DNA of 8,930 nucleotides. Source: Phycisphaerales bacterium (GTDB taxonomy: Bacteria > Planctomycetota > Phycisphaerae > Phycisphaerales > SM1A02). The translations under genes and the position numbers were made by a program. The stretch is taken from the NCBI GenBank assembly GCA_020427625.1, contig JAGQOI010000548.1, forward strand, positions 1 through 8,930. The letters run 5' to 3'. Positions 1 through 5,876 of this stretch are shown piece after piece. The notes beneath the pieces are model-generated. The model was not told where the DNA came from, made no database searches, and saw only the letters and a program-made list of their open reading frames with translations. The first letter of the stretch is position 1, and each line of letters opens with the position of its first letter.

Positions 1-93
1 GGTCGGTACTGGACCGCCGTCTCCCGCGACACCGCCTTCGAGCGACGCCTGCTGGCCGATATTCAACGGGCGAGCGGCATCTCCGACTCCTGA
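1..93 (+). CDS. C-terminal end of an unidentified protein (5' end outside window)
   Basis: Frame 1 is open from the first base and ends at a TGA at 91-93, giving 30 residues that begin GRYWTAVSRDTAFERRLL and end ASGISDS. The codons have the strong G/C third-position bias of the neighbouring genes, so this is probably the true tail of a gene entering from the left. The segment is mostly a charged amphipathic helix (FERRLLADIQRA) with no recognisable motif, and I cannot assign a family. It is followed by 108 bp of non-coding DNA before the protease gene, which has its own strong ribosome-binding site. Whether the two are co-transcribed cannot be decided from the sequence. Confidence 0.6.
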   Translation, partial: GRYWTAVSRDTAFERRLLADIQRASGISDS

Positions 94-189
94 CGACCCG
101 TCTGCGAGTTTGCAGTGGACACCGACGCGTCGCCGCGTACGCTGGGCACTGGAGAGCGGGGGGTCACGCAACCGGATCCCCGGGAGAAG

Positions 190-194
190 AGGAG
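190..194 (+). promoter_or_regulatory. Shine-Dalgarno site that fixes the protease start
   Basis: AGGAG lies within a purine run (about 182-197) and is 7 bases upstream of the ATG at 202. The ATG opens a clear signal peptide. This decides against an in-frame GTG at 115, which would add 29 polar residues ahead of the signal peptide and has no comparable site upstream. Confidence 0.8.
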
Positions 195-201
195 AGATCC
201 C

Positions 202-1779
202 ATGCATCACGCGCATCGAGCGTTCGGCGTGCTCGCCGGACTCGCGATCGTCGCCGCGCCCGCCGTCGCGGGCGGCACGCTGACGCTCATCGGCTACATC
301 GATCTCGTCGATCGGCTCGGCGGCCCGGAGAACGTGCCGACCGGCGCCGACGTCGTCGTGGGACAGGTCGAAGCGCCCTCCGGCGGCGCCTACGGCCCGA
401 ACCAGGGCAGCGATGAGTTCACCGGCAAGACGTTCACCGCCCACTCCGGCGCGCCCGGGTCCTCCGGACATGCGACGACCGTCGCGACGGCCATGTACGG
501 CAACAACAACAGTGCCGCGCCCGGCGTCTCCGACATCCACCTCTGGGAGGCGTCGAACTGGGTGTTCGGCGGGTTCCTGAACTACTCCTCGCCGCTCACC
601 GTCGGGCCCGACGCGCCGCCGCCGGGACTGCGGATCTTCAACAACTCGTGGGTCGGATCCCTCGGCAGCAACGCGAACGACAACATCGTCCTCCGTCGCG
701 CCGACGTCGCGGCCGCGTCGAGCGACCTGCTCATGATCGTCGGCGTGAACAACAGCGGCACGAGCCCGGCCCTCCTGTTCGCCCAGTACAACGGCATCGC
801 CGTCGGACGCGACAACGGCGCGCACGCGTCGAACGACACGCCCGGCGGACTCGACGGACCCGGGCGCATGAAGCCCGAACTCGTCGCGCCCGGCAGCGCG
901 ACGAGCTTCTCGACGCCGGTCGTCTCCGCCTGTGCCGCGCTGCTCATCGACACCGCACGCACCGATCCCGGACTCGCCCGCAACCCGTTCGCCGAACGAT
1001 CCGAGACGATCAAGGCCGTGCTCATGGCCGGCGCCGAACATCGCGCGGGCTGGACGAACAACCCGCAGACCTCCGGGCCGCAGCGTGGCGTCACCGCCCG
1101 CCCGCTCGACAACGTCTACGGCGCCGACCTCGTGAACATCGATCGCAGTCACCTCATCCTGACCGCCGGCGAACAGGACGCCTCGTCGACGCCGCCGCCC
1201 GCGCCGACCATCGCCGAACGGGGCTGGGACTATGCCTCCGTCGCCATCGGCGCCAGCGCCTACTACCGCTTCCGCATCGTCGAGCCCGCGGACGACGTGT
1301 CCATCCTCGCGACCTGGCACCGCAACGTGCGCCTGTCGAGCAACCAGTCGGTCCCCGGCAACTTCGACCTCACGCTCTGGCGCGTCGGACCCGGCGAGGT
1401 CCTCGAGTCGCTCGTCGGCGATGCCGGGCTCGACGACTTCGGCGGCGGCAACGTCGTGAGCCAGAGCGCCCTCGACAACGTCGAACACCTGCACCTCACC
1501 GACCTCATGCCCGGCGACTACGTCATCGAGGTCGATCGACTCGACGCGACCGGCATCTACCCGCAATGGGACGTCGCCGTCGCCTGGATCATGCCCGATC
1601 AGCCCGACGCCGTCCCCGGCGATCTCGACGGCGACGGCACCGTCGGACCCGCCGATCTCGCCCAACTGCTCGGCGCCTGGGGCGCCTGTGACGGTTGCCC
1701 GGAGGACCTCGACGGCGACGGCACCGTCGGACCCGCCGACCTCGCCATCCTCCTCGGACACTGGGGCGCCGGCGGCTGA
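202..1779 (+). CDS. Secreted subtilisin-fold (S8-like) serine peptidase with dockerin-like C-terminal tail
   Basis: This 525-residue protein is predicted to be exported. Residues 1-23 form a signal peptide with likely cleavage after AVA. Residues about 48-255 carry subtilisin landmarks in order: a strand VVVGQVEA at the first catalytic position, GHATTVA with His90, the N-N-S-W segment (148-151), a strand ending G-V-N-N with the oxyanion Asn candidate at 183/184, GRMKPELVAPG (221-231), and T-S-F-S-T-P with Ser235 as nucleophile. The first triad position is Glu57 instead of Asp. There is no obvious I9-type propeptide between the signal peptide and the catalytic domain. Residues about 340-462 look like a beta-sandwich accessory domain. 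Residues 473-486 and 502-515 are two DLDGDGTVGPADLA Ca-binding loops like type I dockerin repeats. The fold is well supported; proteolytic activity is likely but unproven because of Glu57, and the substrate is unknown. A hairpin follows the stop. Confidence 0.85.
   Translation: MHHAHRAFGVLAGLAIVAAPAVAGGTLTLIGYIDLVDRLGGPENVPTGADVVVGQVEAPSGGAYGPNQGSDEFTGKTFTAHSGAPGSSGHATTVATAMYGNNNSAAPGVSDIHLWEASNWVFGGFLNYSSPLTVGPDAPPPGLRIFNNSWVGSLGSNANDNIVLRRADVAAASSDLLMIVGVNNSGTSPALLFAQYNGIAVGRDNGAHASNDTPGGLDGPGRMKPELVAPGSATSFSTPVVSACAALLIDTARTDPGLARNPFAERSETIKAVLMAGAEHRAGWTNNPQTSGPQRGVTARPLDNVYGADLVNIDRSHLILTAGEQDASSTPPPAPTIAERGWDYASVAIGASAYYRFRIVEPADDVSILATWHRNVRLSSNQSVPGNFDLTLWRVGPGEVLESLVGDAGLDDFGGGNVVSQSALDNVEHLHLTDLMPGDYVIEVDRLDATGIYPQWDVAVAWIMPDQPDAVPGDLDGDGTVGPADLAQLLGAWGACDGCPEDLDGDGTVGPADLAILLGHWGAGG
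1621..1746 (+). repeat. Two near-identical 42-bp repeats encoding dockerin-like Ca-binding loops
   Basis: The copies lie at 1621-1662 and 1705-1746, 84 bp (28 codons) apart. They share a perfect 32-bp core (1624-1655 and 1708-1739) and differ at only two positions over 42 bp, both silent third-base changes (GAT/GAC). Each encodes DLDGDGTVGPADLA, an EF-hand-like loop with Asp at 1, 3 and 5. The intervening segment holds two cysteines (Cys496 and Cys499). Identity at the DNA level suggests recent duplication or gene conversion. Confidence 0.9.
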
Positions 1780-1810
1780 TCGCCCGCCCCCTCACGCCGA
1801 TGATCCCGCC

Positions 1811-1837
1811 ACGGGCTGCCCGAATCGGGCAGCCCGT
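1811..1837 (+). terminator. Perfect 12-bp hairpin after the protease gene
   Basis: ACGGGCTGCCCG (1811-1822) pairs exactly with CGGGCAGCCCGT (1826-1837) around a 3-base AAT loop, 31 bp after the protease stop codon. It is the strongest inverted repeat I found in the window. Only two T residues follow, so it is not a textbook intrinsic terminator. It may act in 3'-end formation or RNA stabilisation, or need Rho. Its position separates the protease from the sigma-factor unit. Confidence 0.55.
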
Positions 1838-1882
1838 TCCGCGTCCGCGGCGTAACGTTCCGTCGGGTCCCGCATACAACGG

Positions 1883-1912
1883 GTGGCGAGGCGACCCTCG
1901 CCGCGTGCACGC
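1883..1912 (+). promoter_or_regulatory. Hairpin with overlapping palindrome in the leader of the sigma-factor unit
   Basis: GGCGAGG (1885-1891) pairs with CCTCGCC (1896-1902) across the tetraloop CGAC. The stem extends two more pairs outward (1883-1884 with 1903-1904, one a T-G pair). A perfect 10-bp palindrome, GCGTGCACGC, occupies 1903-1912. The structure lies about 50 bp upstream of the ATG at 1962. It could be a leader RNA element, an operator or part of the upstream 3' end. A rare A-rich stretch just before it (CATACAAC, about 1873-1880) could be part of a -10 region, but the match is too weak to call. Confidence 0.3.
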
Positions 1913-1961
1913 TCGATCCGTTCCGTCCGCGTCAGTCCCCTTGGTTCCAGGGAGCCGAGCC

Positions 1962-3098
1962 ATGCGAAACCGCGTCGTCCGTACCCGAATTCCCTCGCGC
2001 CTTGCCGCCGGCCTGTGCGCCACCTGCGCCGGCCTGTGCGCCATCCTGAGCACCGGTTTCGCCGGCGCCTCGCCGCTCGAAGCCGCGCATGTTCCCGCCG
2101 ACACCGCGTGGGTGCTCCACATCGACTTCGAGCGCTTCTACGCGTCGCAGGTCGGTCGGGCGATCGTCGATCACGGACCCGACGCCGATGAACGTCGCGA
2201 GATGGTCGAGCAGTTCGGCTTCGACTACCTCACGGACCTCAAGGCGATCACGACGTACGGACAGGTCGCCGAGGACGGCGCGCGACGCGAGACCACCATC
2301 GTCTACGCGACCGCCGCCGCCGACGAGGCGCTGCGTCACGCCGAATCCGAGTTCGAGGGCTTCCATGCCGTCACGCACGACGGCGCGTCGATGTTCACGT
2401 GGTCGGAGTCCGAGGACGACGGCCTCGAGATGAAGCCGCGCTACGGCGCGCTGTACGATCCGGGCGTTCCGGATCGTCGGATCATCGCGGTCGGCCCGAC
2501 GCCCGAGGACGTCGCCGGCGCCCTCGCGTTGCTCGCCGGTCGCGGGCGCTCGCTCAAGGACGACGCGGCCCGTCTCGCCGACGTTCCGGCTCGCGACGGC
2601 GTGTTCGTGCAGGGCGTCGCGTTCTCGCTCGATCACGCCCGCACGATGCATCTGGCGTCGGAGATTCTCAAGGAGGCGCGTCAGGTCGCCGGGCAGATCG
2701 GCGAATCCGACGGGCGCCTGTTCTCCGAACTCATCTTCACCGCCCGCGCCGCCGATCGCGTCCAGCAGATCACGCAGGTTGCACAGGGCCTGCTCGCCCT
2801 CGCCCGCCTGTCGATGTCCGCGGACGACGACTCGCCGAACCCGCTGCTCGGGTTCCTCGCGAACATCACCGTGCTCGCCGAAGGACCGGTCGTGCGCGTC
2901 CGCTTCGAGGCGCCGTCCGAGGCCGTCGCCGGCGTCATGGGCACCTCCGTCGGACGCGACGCGAACGGACACTTCGCCGTCGGCGCCTGGCTCCACGACG
3001 GCGATCCCCGACGTCGGGACGACGCGCCGAAGGACGAGCCCGCGACGGAATCGACGCCCGCCGCCCCCCGCAAGGGATCCACGCCCGATCACCCATGA
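1962..3098 (+). CDS. Exported protein of unknown function, first gene of the ECF sigma-factor unit
   Basis: This protein has 378 residues. The ATG at 1962 follows AGGGAG (1949-1954) at 7 bases and opens an export signal: a basic N-terminus (MRNRVVRTR), a hydrophobic stretch at about 14-35 and a possible cleavage site near GFAGA/SP. The frame is open further upstream, but that stretch lacks protein-like composition. The mature protein begins with VPADTAWVLHIDFERF, a motif I associate with uncharacterised planctomycete exported proteins, and continues as mixed alpha/beta sequence to about residue 345. The last 35 residues are a polar, Pro- and Asp-rich tail. No catalytic motif, lipobox or second membrane segment is visible. 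A 7-residue tandem repeat (AGLCATC, AGLCAIL) lies in the signal segment. Its stop overlaps the sigma-factor start (ATGA), so the two are probably translationally coupled. An envelope role in the sigma circuit is inference only. Confidence 0.8.
   Translation: MRNRVVRTRIPSRLAAGLCATCAGLCAILSTGFAGASPLEAAHVPADTAWVLHIDFERFYASQVGRAIVDHGPDADERREMVEQFGFDYLTDLKAITTYGQVAEDGARRETTIVYATAAADEALRHAESEFEGFHAVTHDGASMFTWSESEDDGLEMKPRYGALYDPGVPDRRIIAVGPTPEDVAGALALLAGRGRSLKDDAARLADVPARDGVFVQGVAFSLDHARTMHLASEILKEARQVAGQIGESDGRLFSELIFTARAADRVQQITQVAQGLLALARLSMSADDDSPNPLLGFLANITVLAEGPVVRVRFEAPSEAVAGVMGTSVGRDANGHFAVGAWLHDGDPRRRDDAPKDEPATESTPAAPRKGSTPDHP
2006..2043 (+). repeat. In-frame 17-bp direct repeat inside a signal-peptide coding region
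   Basis: A 17-bp sequence at 2006-2022 recurs without mismatch at 2027-2043, with a period of 21 bp (7 codons). It encodes AGLCA twice in the hydrophobic core of the export signal, bringing three Cys residues (19, 22 and 26) into it. It looks like a small tandem duplication that lengthened the hydrophobic stretch. Confidence 0.85.
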
Positions 3099-3694
3099 AC
3101 GACGCGCCGACGCCATCCGATGCCGAACTCGCCCGCCTCGCCGCGGGCGGCTCGCTGCCCGCGTTCGGCACGCTCGTCGAACGCTACGAGCCGCGCCTGC
3201 GCGCGTTCCTCGCGCGACGCGTGCCCGGCGCGCACGACCTCGACGACCTCGTGCAGGAGGCGTTCGTCCGCGCCTGGGAACACATCGATCGCTACGACGA
3301 CCGCTGGCAGTTCTCGACCTGGCTCTTCACGATCGGCGGCCGACTCGCGATGACGCTCGGGCGACGGCGCACCGTCGAACGCGCGTACCTCGCCCGCCCG
3401 GCCGTGCGCACCGACCCCGACGGCCCGCCCGATCACGTCATGGCCGACGAGGCCCGCGGACGCGTCTGGACCGTCGCCGAACGCGTCCTCGGCGACGATG
3501 CGCTCGCCGCCGTCTGGCTCCGCTACGGCGAGGACATGGCCATCGCCGACATCGCGCGCATCATGGATCGCAGCCTCGTCTCCGTGCGCGTGCTGCTGTT
3601 CCGGTCCCGCGAACGACTCGCCCGCGCCATGACCGAGCCGAACTCCGCCGCCGCCCGGACCGCGGTCGCCGATTCGGTTGGAGGACCCTGCTGA
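3095..3694 (+). CDS. ECF-type (sigma-70 family group 4) RNA polymerase sigma factor
   Basis: This 199-residue protein has the two-domain layout and length typical of ECF sigma factors, which direct RNA polymerase to a small regulon on an envelope or stress signal. Region 2 spans about 21-92: LPAFGTLVERYEPRLRAFL, then DLDDLVQEAFVRAW (region 2.2, core-binding) and WQFSTWLFTIGGRLA with a basic GRRR end (2.3-2.4, -10 recognition). A linker at about 93-122 follows. Region 4 spans about 124-178 with the helix-turn-helix at 148-176 (AIADIARIMDRSLVSVRVLLFRSRERL, split here as AIADIARIMDRS then LVSVRVLLFRSRERL). The ATG overlaps the preceding stop as ATGA and has only a distant purine tract, which fits translational coupling. 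The stop is overlapped by the next start. The target promoter motif is unknown, and I found no clear ECF consensus upstream of the unit. Confidence 0.93.
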   Translation: MNDAPTPSDAELARLAAGGSLPAFGTLVERYEPRLRAFLARRVPGAHDLDDLVQEAFVRAWEHIDRYDDRWQFSTWLFTIGGRLAMTLGRRRTVERAYLARPAVRTDPDGPPDHVMADEARGRVWTVAERVLGDDALAAVWLRYGEDMAIADIARIMDRSLVSVRVLLFRSRERLARAMTEPNSAAARTAVADSVGGPC

Positions 3695-4194
3695 TGCATG
3701 CCCCCGATTCATACGACGCACGCGACGCGATGATCTCGCTCGAACGACGACTCCGACGCGAGGCCGCCGAGGAACTCGACGCCCGACCCGCCGATCCCGC
3801 GCGCGTCGCCCGCATCATGCATGCCGTCGTCGCGGCCGACGTCCGCTCGACGAGGACCCGGCCGTCCGTCGCGGGACGATCGTTCCCCGTCCGGCGCGCC
3901 GCCGCGGCCCTCGCCGCGACGATCGTGCTCTCGGCGCTCGTCGTCATCCCGCGCACCCCGACGCCGGTCACGTCGCCGCCCGCGATCGTCAACCGGCCGG
4001 CGCGGACCGGCGCGACCGTTCTGCTCGCGGCCCTGCGCGACATCAACATGGGCGAGACGATCCGCGCGACGAACGTCGACCTCGACCTCGCGACCGAGTG
4101 GCGCAGTCTCGTCTCGGATTCCCGTCGCGCCGTGGCCCATGTCCTCGACGCGCCGATCCCGCCGTTCATTTCGACGGAGCATCGCCTCCGCTGA
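3694..4194 (+). CDS. Single-pass membrane protein, probable anti-sigma factor
   Basis: This 166-residue protein starts at an ATG sharing one base with the sigma-factor stop (TGATG). GGAGGA (3680-3685) lies 8 bases upstream. Residues 1-66 are charged and helical (ISLERRLRREAAEELDARP), as expected of a cytoplasmic sigma-binding segment. One transmembrane helix follows at about 68-86, then a Pro/Thr-rich stretch and an outer domain of about 65 residues. The basic residues before the helix favour N-in topology. There is no Cys and no HxxxCxxC zinc motif, so it is not a ZAS-type anti-sigma factor. The role is inferred from position, coupling and topology, not sequence similarity; an unrelated membrane protein remains possible. 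The last 29 bp overlap the convergent gene on the other strand. Confidence 0.75.
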   Translation: MHAPDSYDARDAMISLERRLRREAAEELDARPADPARVARIMHAVVAADVRSTRTRPSVAGRSFPVRRAAAALAATIVLSALVVIPRTPTPVTSPPAIVNRPARTGATVLLAALRDINMGETIRATNVDLDLATEWRSLVSDSRRAVAHVLDAPIPPFISTEHRLR

Positions 4195-5104
4195 CCGGCG
4201 TCGGCCCGAGCGGATCCCGAGGCCACCCGCGCGGGCAGATCATCCCCGGCGGCGTGCGCCCGTCCGTCGTCCAGAGGATCGCCAGCGGCCCGCGCAGGCG
4301 CGGCGGCAGGAACAGGCGCACCAACCCCCGTGCAATCGGGCGCCCGAGCAGCAGACCCGTCCACAACGAGAGCGTCATGTACGCCATCGCCGCGAACTGG
4401 CTCGGCGGACCGGCGACGCTCCGCGCCGCGGTCCACGGCGAAGTCGGCGCGATCCAGTCGAGGTACGACAGGCAACTGATCGCCGTCGACACCGCCATCA
4501 CGATCGCACCCCACACGAGCAGACCCGTCCGACGCTGACGAAACAGCGCGATGCCCCAGAGGACGCCGAAGCCGAGCGGCACGAGGCTGAGCGGGATCAG
4601 CATGATGAACGCCTCGAGGTCGAACACGCCCCGCCACCCGCCGGACGCGGCCACCATTGCGTCGACATCCTGCTCGCTCCACCAGGCCTGGAAGCTCGTC
4701 GGGTTGTAGCTCGAGCCGGGCGTCTGCTGTTCCTGCCAGGCCGTGTAGGCCGTCCAGAGCGTGTTCTGAAGCGACTGCGACGCGATCTCGCCCGTCGCGA
4801 TGCCCAGCCCGACGAACGCGCCGGTCGTGCCCGCCCAGAGGGCGACCATGATCATGATCCACAGCGCGGCACAGAGCATGCCGAGTCGGAACGCCCAGCG
4901 CCCGACCAGCGGATACTCCTGCGTCGCCGCGACCGCACCGCATTCCGGACAGCGGATGATGAACAGGTCGTAGTGCGGCTCGCGCTGGATCGTCTGGCCG
5001 ATCAGGTTGTAGCCGCACGACGTGCACAGGCGATCGCCCAGCACCCGCCCCGGCGGCAGCGTCGATCGATCGTTCGCGACATCGGGCGTCGGTGGTGCGG
5101 ACAT
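4166..5104 (-). CDS. Zinc-ribbon membrane protein (distal paralogue of a tandem pair)
   Basis: This 312-residue protein begins with a soluble zinc ribbon: CTSCG (Cys27, Cys30) and CPECG (Cys52, Cys55), 21 residues between the pairs, with REPHY at 41-45. About four hydrophobic segments follow (roughly 74-101, 166-188, 195-214 and 238-258). A loop of about 60 residues, rich in W, Q and S, separates the first two. The C-terminal 50 residues are polar and Pro/Gly-rich. The fold and cysteine layout match small zinc ribbons fused to membrane regions that I associate with planctomycetes; the function is unknown. The ATG lies one base after the stop of the upstream paralogue (TGAGATG), so the two form an operon. 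The 3' end overlaps the anti-sigma candidate by 29 bp with no terminator between. Confidence 0.8.
   Translation of the reverse strand: MSAPPTPDVANDRSTLPPGRVLGDRLCTSCGYNLIGQTIQREPHYDLFIIRCPECGAVAATQEYPLVGRWAFRLGMLCAALWIMIMVALWAGTTGAFVGLGIATGEIASQSLQNTLWTAYTAWQEQQTPGSSYNPTSFQAWWSEQDVDAMVAASGGWRGVFDLEAFIMLIPLSLVPLGFGVLWGIALFRQRRTGLLVWGAIVMAVSTAISCLSYLDWIAPTSPWTAARSVAGPPSQFAAMAYMTLSLWTGLLLGRPIARGLVRLFLPPRLRGPLAILWTTDGRTPPGMICPRGWPRDPLGPTPVSGGDAPSK
4187..4214. terminator. Weak inverted repeat at the convergent gene junction
   Basis: TCCGCT (4187-4192) pairs with AGCGGA (4209-4214), with a nested CCG/CGG (4195-4197 and 4202-4204) inside. It lies over the stop of the anti-sigma candidate and inside the 3' end of the opposing gene. 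No T-run follows on either strand. It is the only candidate structure for ending transcription from either side here and is a weak call. Confidence 0.2.
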
Positions 5105-5105
5105 C

Positions 5106-5780
5106 TCAGATCATGTTCCTCTGCTGCCGGAATCGACGCCGCCGCCGCCGCCACAGGGCGCGACGGACGGCACGATCCGTGTGTCGAATGAACCGCCCGA
5201 CGAGCACGCCGGGCAGCAGGAGCGGCAACGTCCCGAGCAGCGTCGCGACGATGGCGAGCACCACCGGCAGCACGTGCGTGACGAGGTGGCGGGGCAGGTC
5301 GGCGAGCGACCCGTGGAACCGGTCCATCTCGTCCGTCGCGGTCGCGAACACGCCCCACGCGACGACCCAGACGATCCACGTCGCGAGACGCGCGGAACGC
5401 CGCCAGTGTCCCAGCCCGACCGTCAGCCAGGCGCCCGTCAGGATCGCGGTGACGGCAACGAGTCCGAGCGGCAGGCCGAGTTCCTGGGCGCGCGAGACGA
5501 AGCCGCGCGGGTGCTGGATCCGATCGAACAGCAGCCAGGCGGTGCCGATGGTGCTGACGGTGAGCACGATGAGGATGGCGATCTGCGTGAACAGCCAGCG
5601 CAGGGACCGGTCCGAGCGCAGCGTGTATCGCCACCAGACGACCGCCGGGTGCCGACGCCGGACGGCGACGCGGGCGCAGGCGGGACAGCGCACGATGGGC
5701 AGGCCGTAGTGTGGTTCGCGACGGGCGCGACGGTGGGCGAGGTCGGTGCCGCAGTGCTGGCACAGGTGCATCATCGCCAT
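5106..5780 (-). CDS. Zinc-ribbon membrane protein (proximal paralogue of a tandem pair)
   Basis: This protein has 224 residues. The zinc ribbon is at the very N-terminus: CQHCG (Cys7, Cys10) and CPAC (Cys32, Cys35), again 21 residues between the pairs, with REPHY at 21-25. It shares this layout and R-C-P-x-C with the downstream gene, so the two arose by duplication. Hydrophobic segments lie at about 64-86, 103-123, 132-148 and 169-193. The C-terminus is strongly basic, with a run of six Arg near 211-216. The start at 5780 is preferred over two nearby ATG codons because GAGGG lies 8 bases upstream of it. No enzymatic motif is visible. A role in metal sensing, membrane-protein assembly or nucleic-acid contact would be guesswork. 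Confidence 0.78.
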   Translation of the reverse strand: MAMMHLCQHCGTDLAHRRARREPHYGLPIVRCPACARVAVRRRHPAVVWWRYTLRSDRSLRWLFTQIAILIVLTVSTIGTAWLLFDRIQHPRGFVSRAQELGLPLGLVAVTAILTGAWLTVGLGHWRRSARLATWIVWVVAWGVFATATDEMDRFHGSLADLPRHLVTHVLPVVLAIVATLLGTLPLLLPGVLVGRFIRHTDRAVRRALWRRRRRRFRQQRNMI

Positions 5781-5816
5781 GGTCGCCGCCCTCGTGGTCG
5801 TCGGGTCCGCCCGGTG

Positions 5817-5847
5817 ATTCTTCGGATCCGGTCGGGCATCCTGTCAG
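5817..5847 (-). promoter_or_regulatory. Candidate promoter for the zinc-ribbon pair
   Basis: On the minus strand CTGACA (5847-5842) matches the -35 consensus TTGACA at five of six positions. AAGAAT (5822-5817) matches TATAAT at four of six, with a 19-base spacer, slightly long. Transcription would start near 5810, leaving about 30 bases before the ATG at 5780. This is a consensus match by eye only. Confidence 0.25.
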
Positions 5848-5868
5848 GTCGACCGACACTGTACACTG
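5841..5868 (+). promoter_or_regulatory. Candidate promoter with palindrome and tandem repeats ahead of the ABC permease
   Basis: CTGTCA (5841-5846, four of six to TTGACA) and TACACT (5862-5867, four of six to TATAAT) are 15 bases apart. The -10 candidate ends only 9 bases before the ATG at 5877, so transcription would begin at or just before the start codon. An 8-bp palindrome GGTCGACC (5847-5854) and a direct repeat ACACTG-T-ACACTG (5856-5868) fill the spacer and -10 region, where a repressor could bind. The spacer is short for a standard promoter. Confidence 0.3.
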
Positions 5869-5876
5869 CCCGTTCG

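Noticed and set aside
115..201. In-frame GTG start 29 codons upstream of the protease ATG
   Set aside because: It would bury the signal peptide behind a polar segment and lacks a ribosome-binding site, whereas AGGAG sits 7 bases before the ATG at 202.
94..201. Promoter search in the 108 bp before the protease
   Set aside because: A TTTGCA at 109-114 has no -10 match at usable spacing, so no promoter can be supported.
1695..1961. Upstream in-frame extension of the exported protein, overlapping the protease 3' end
   Set aside because: The translation is Arg/Pro-rich shadow sequence passing through the hairpin at 1811-1837. The ATG at 1962 has a good ribosome site and opens an export signal.
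2007..2043. Possible lipobox in the Cys-rich signal segment of the exported protein
   Set aside because: The residues before each Cys (AGLC, CATC) do not fit L-[AS]-[GA]-C.
1932..3116. 394-codon minus-strand open frame opposite the exported protein
   Set aside because: It is rich in Arg, Gly, Val and Glu without motifs or a ribosome site, and lies opposite a gene with a signal peptide and coupled neighbours.
3089..3721. Minus-strand open frame opposite the sigma factor
   Set aside because: The plus strand encodes clear sigma regions 2 and 4; the opposite frame is composition shadow.
5022..5876. Open frame running in phase into the permease from upstream
   Set aside because: It is antisense to the two zinc-ribbon genes and has low-complexity charged composition. 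The membrane protein clearly begins near 5877.
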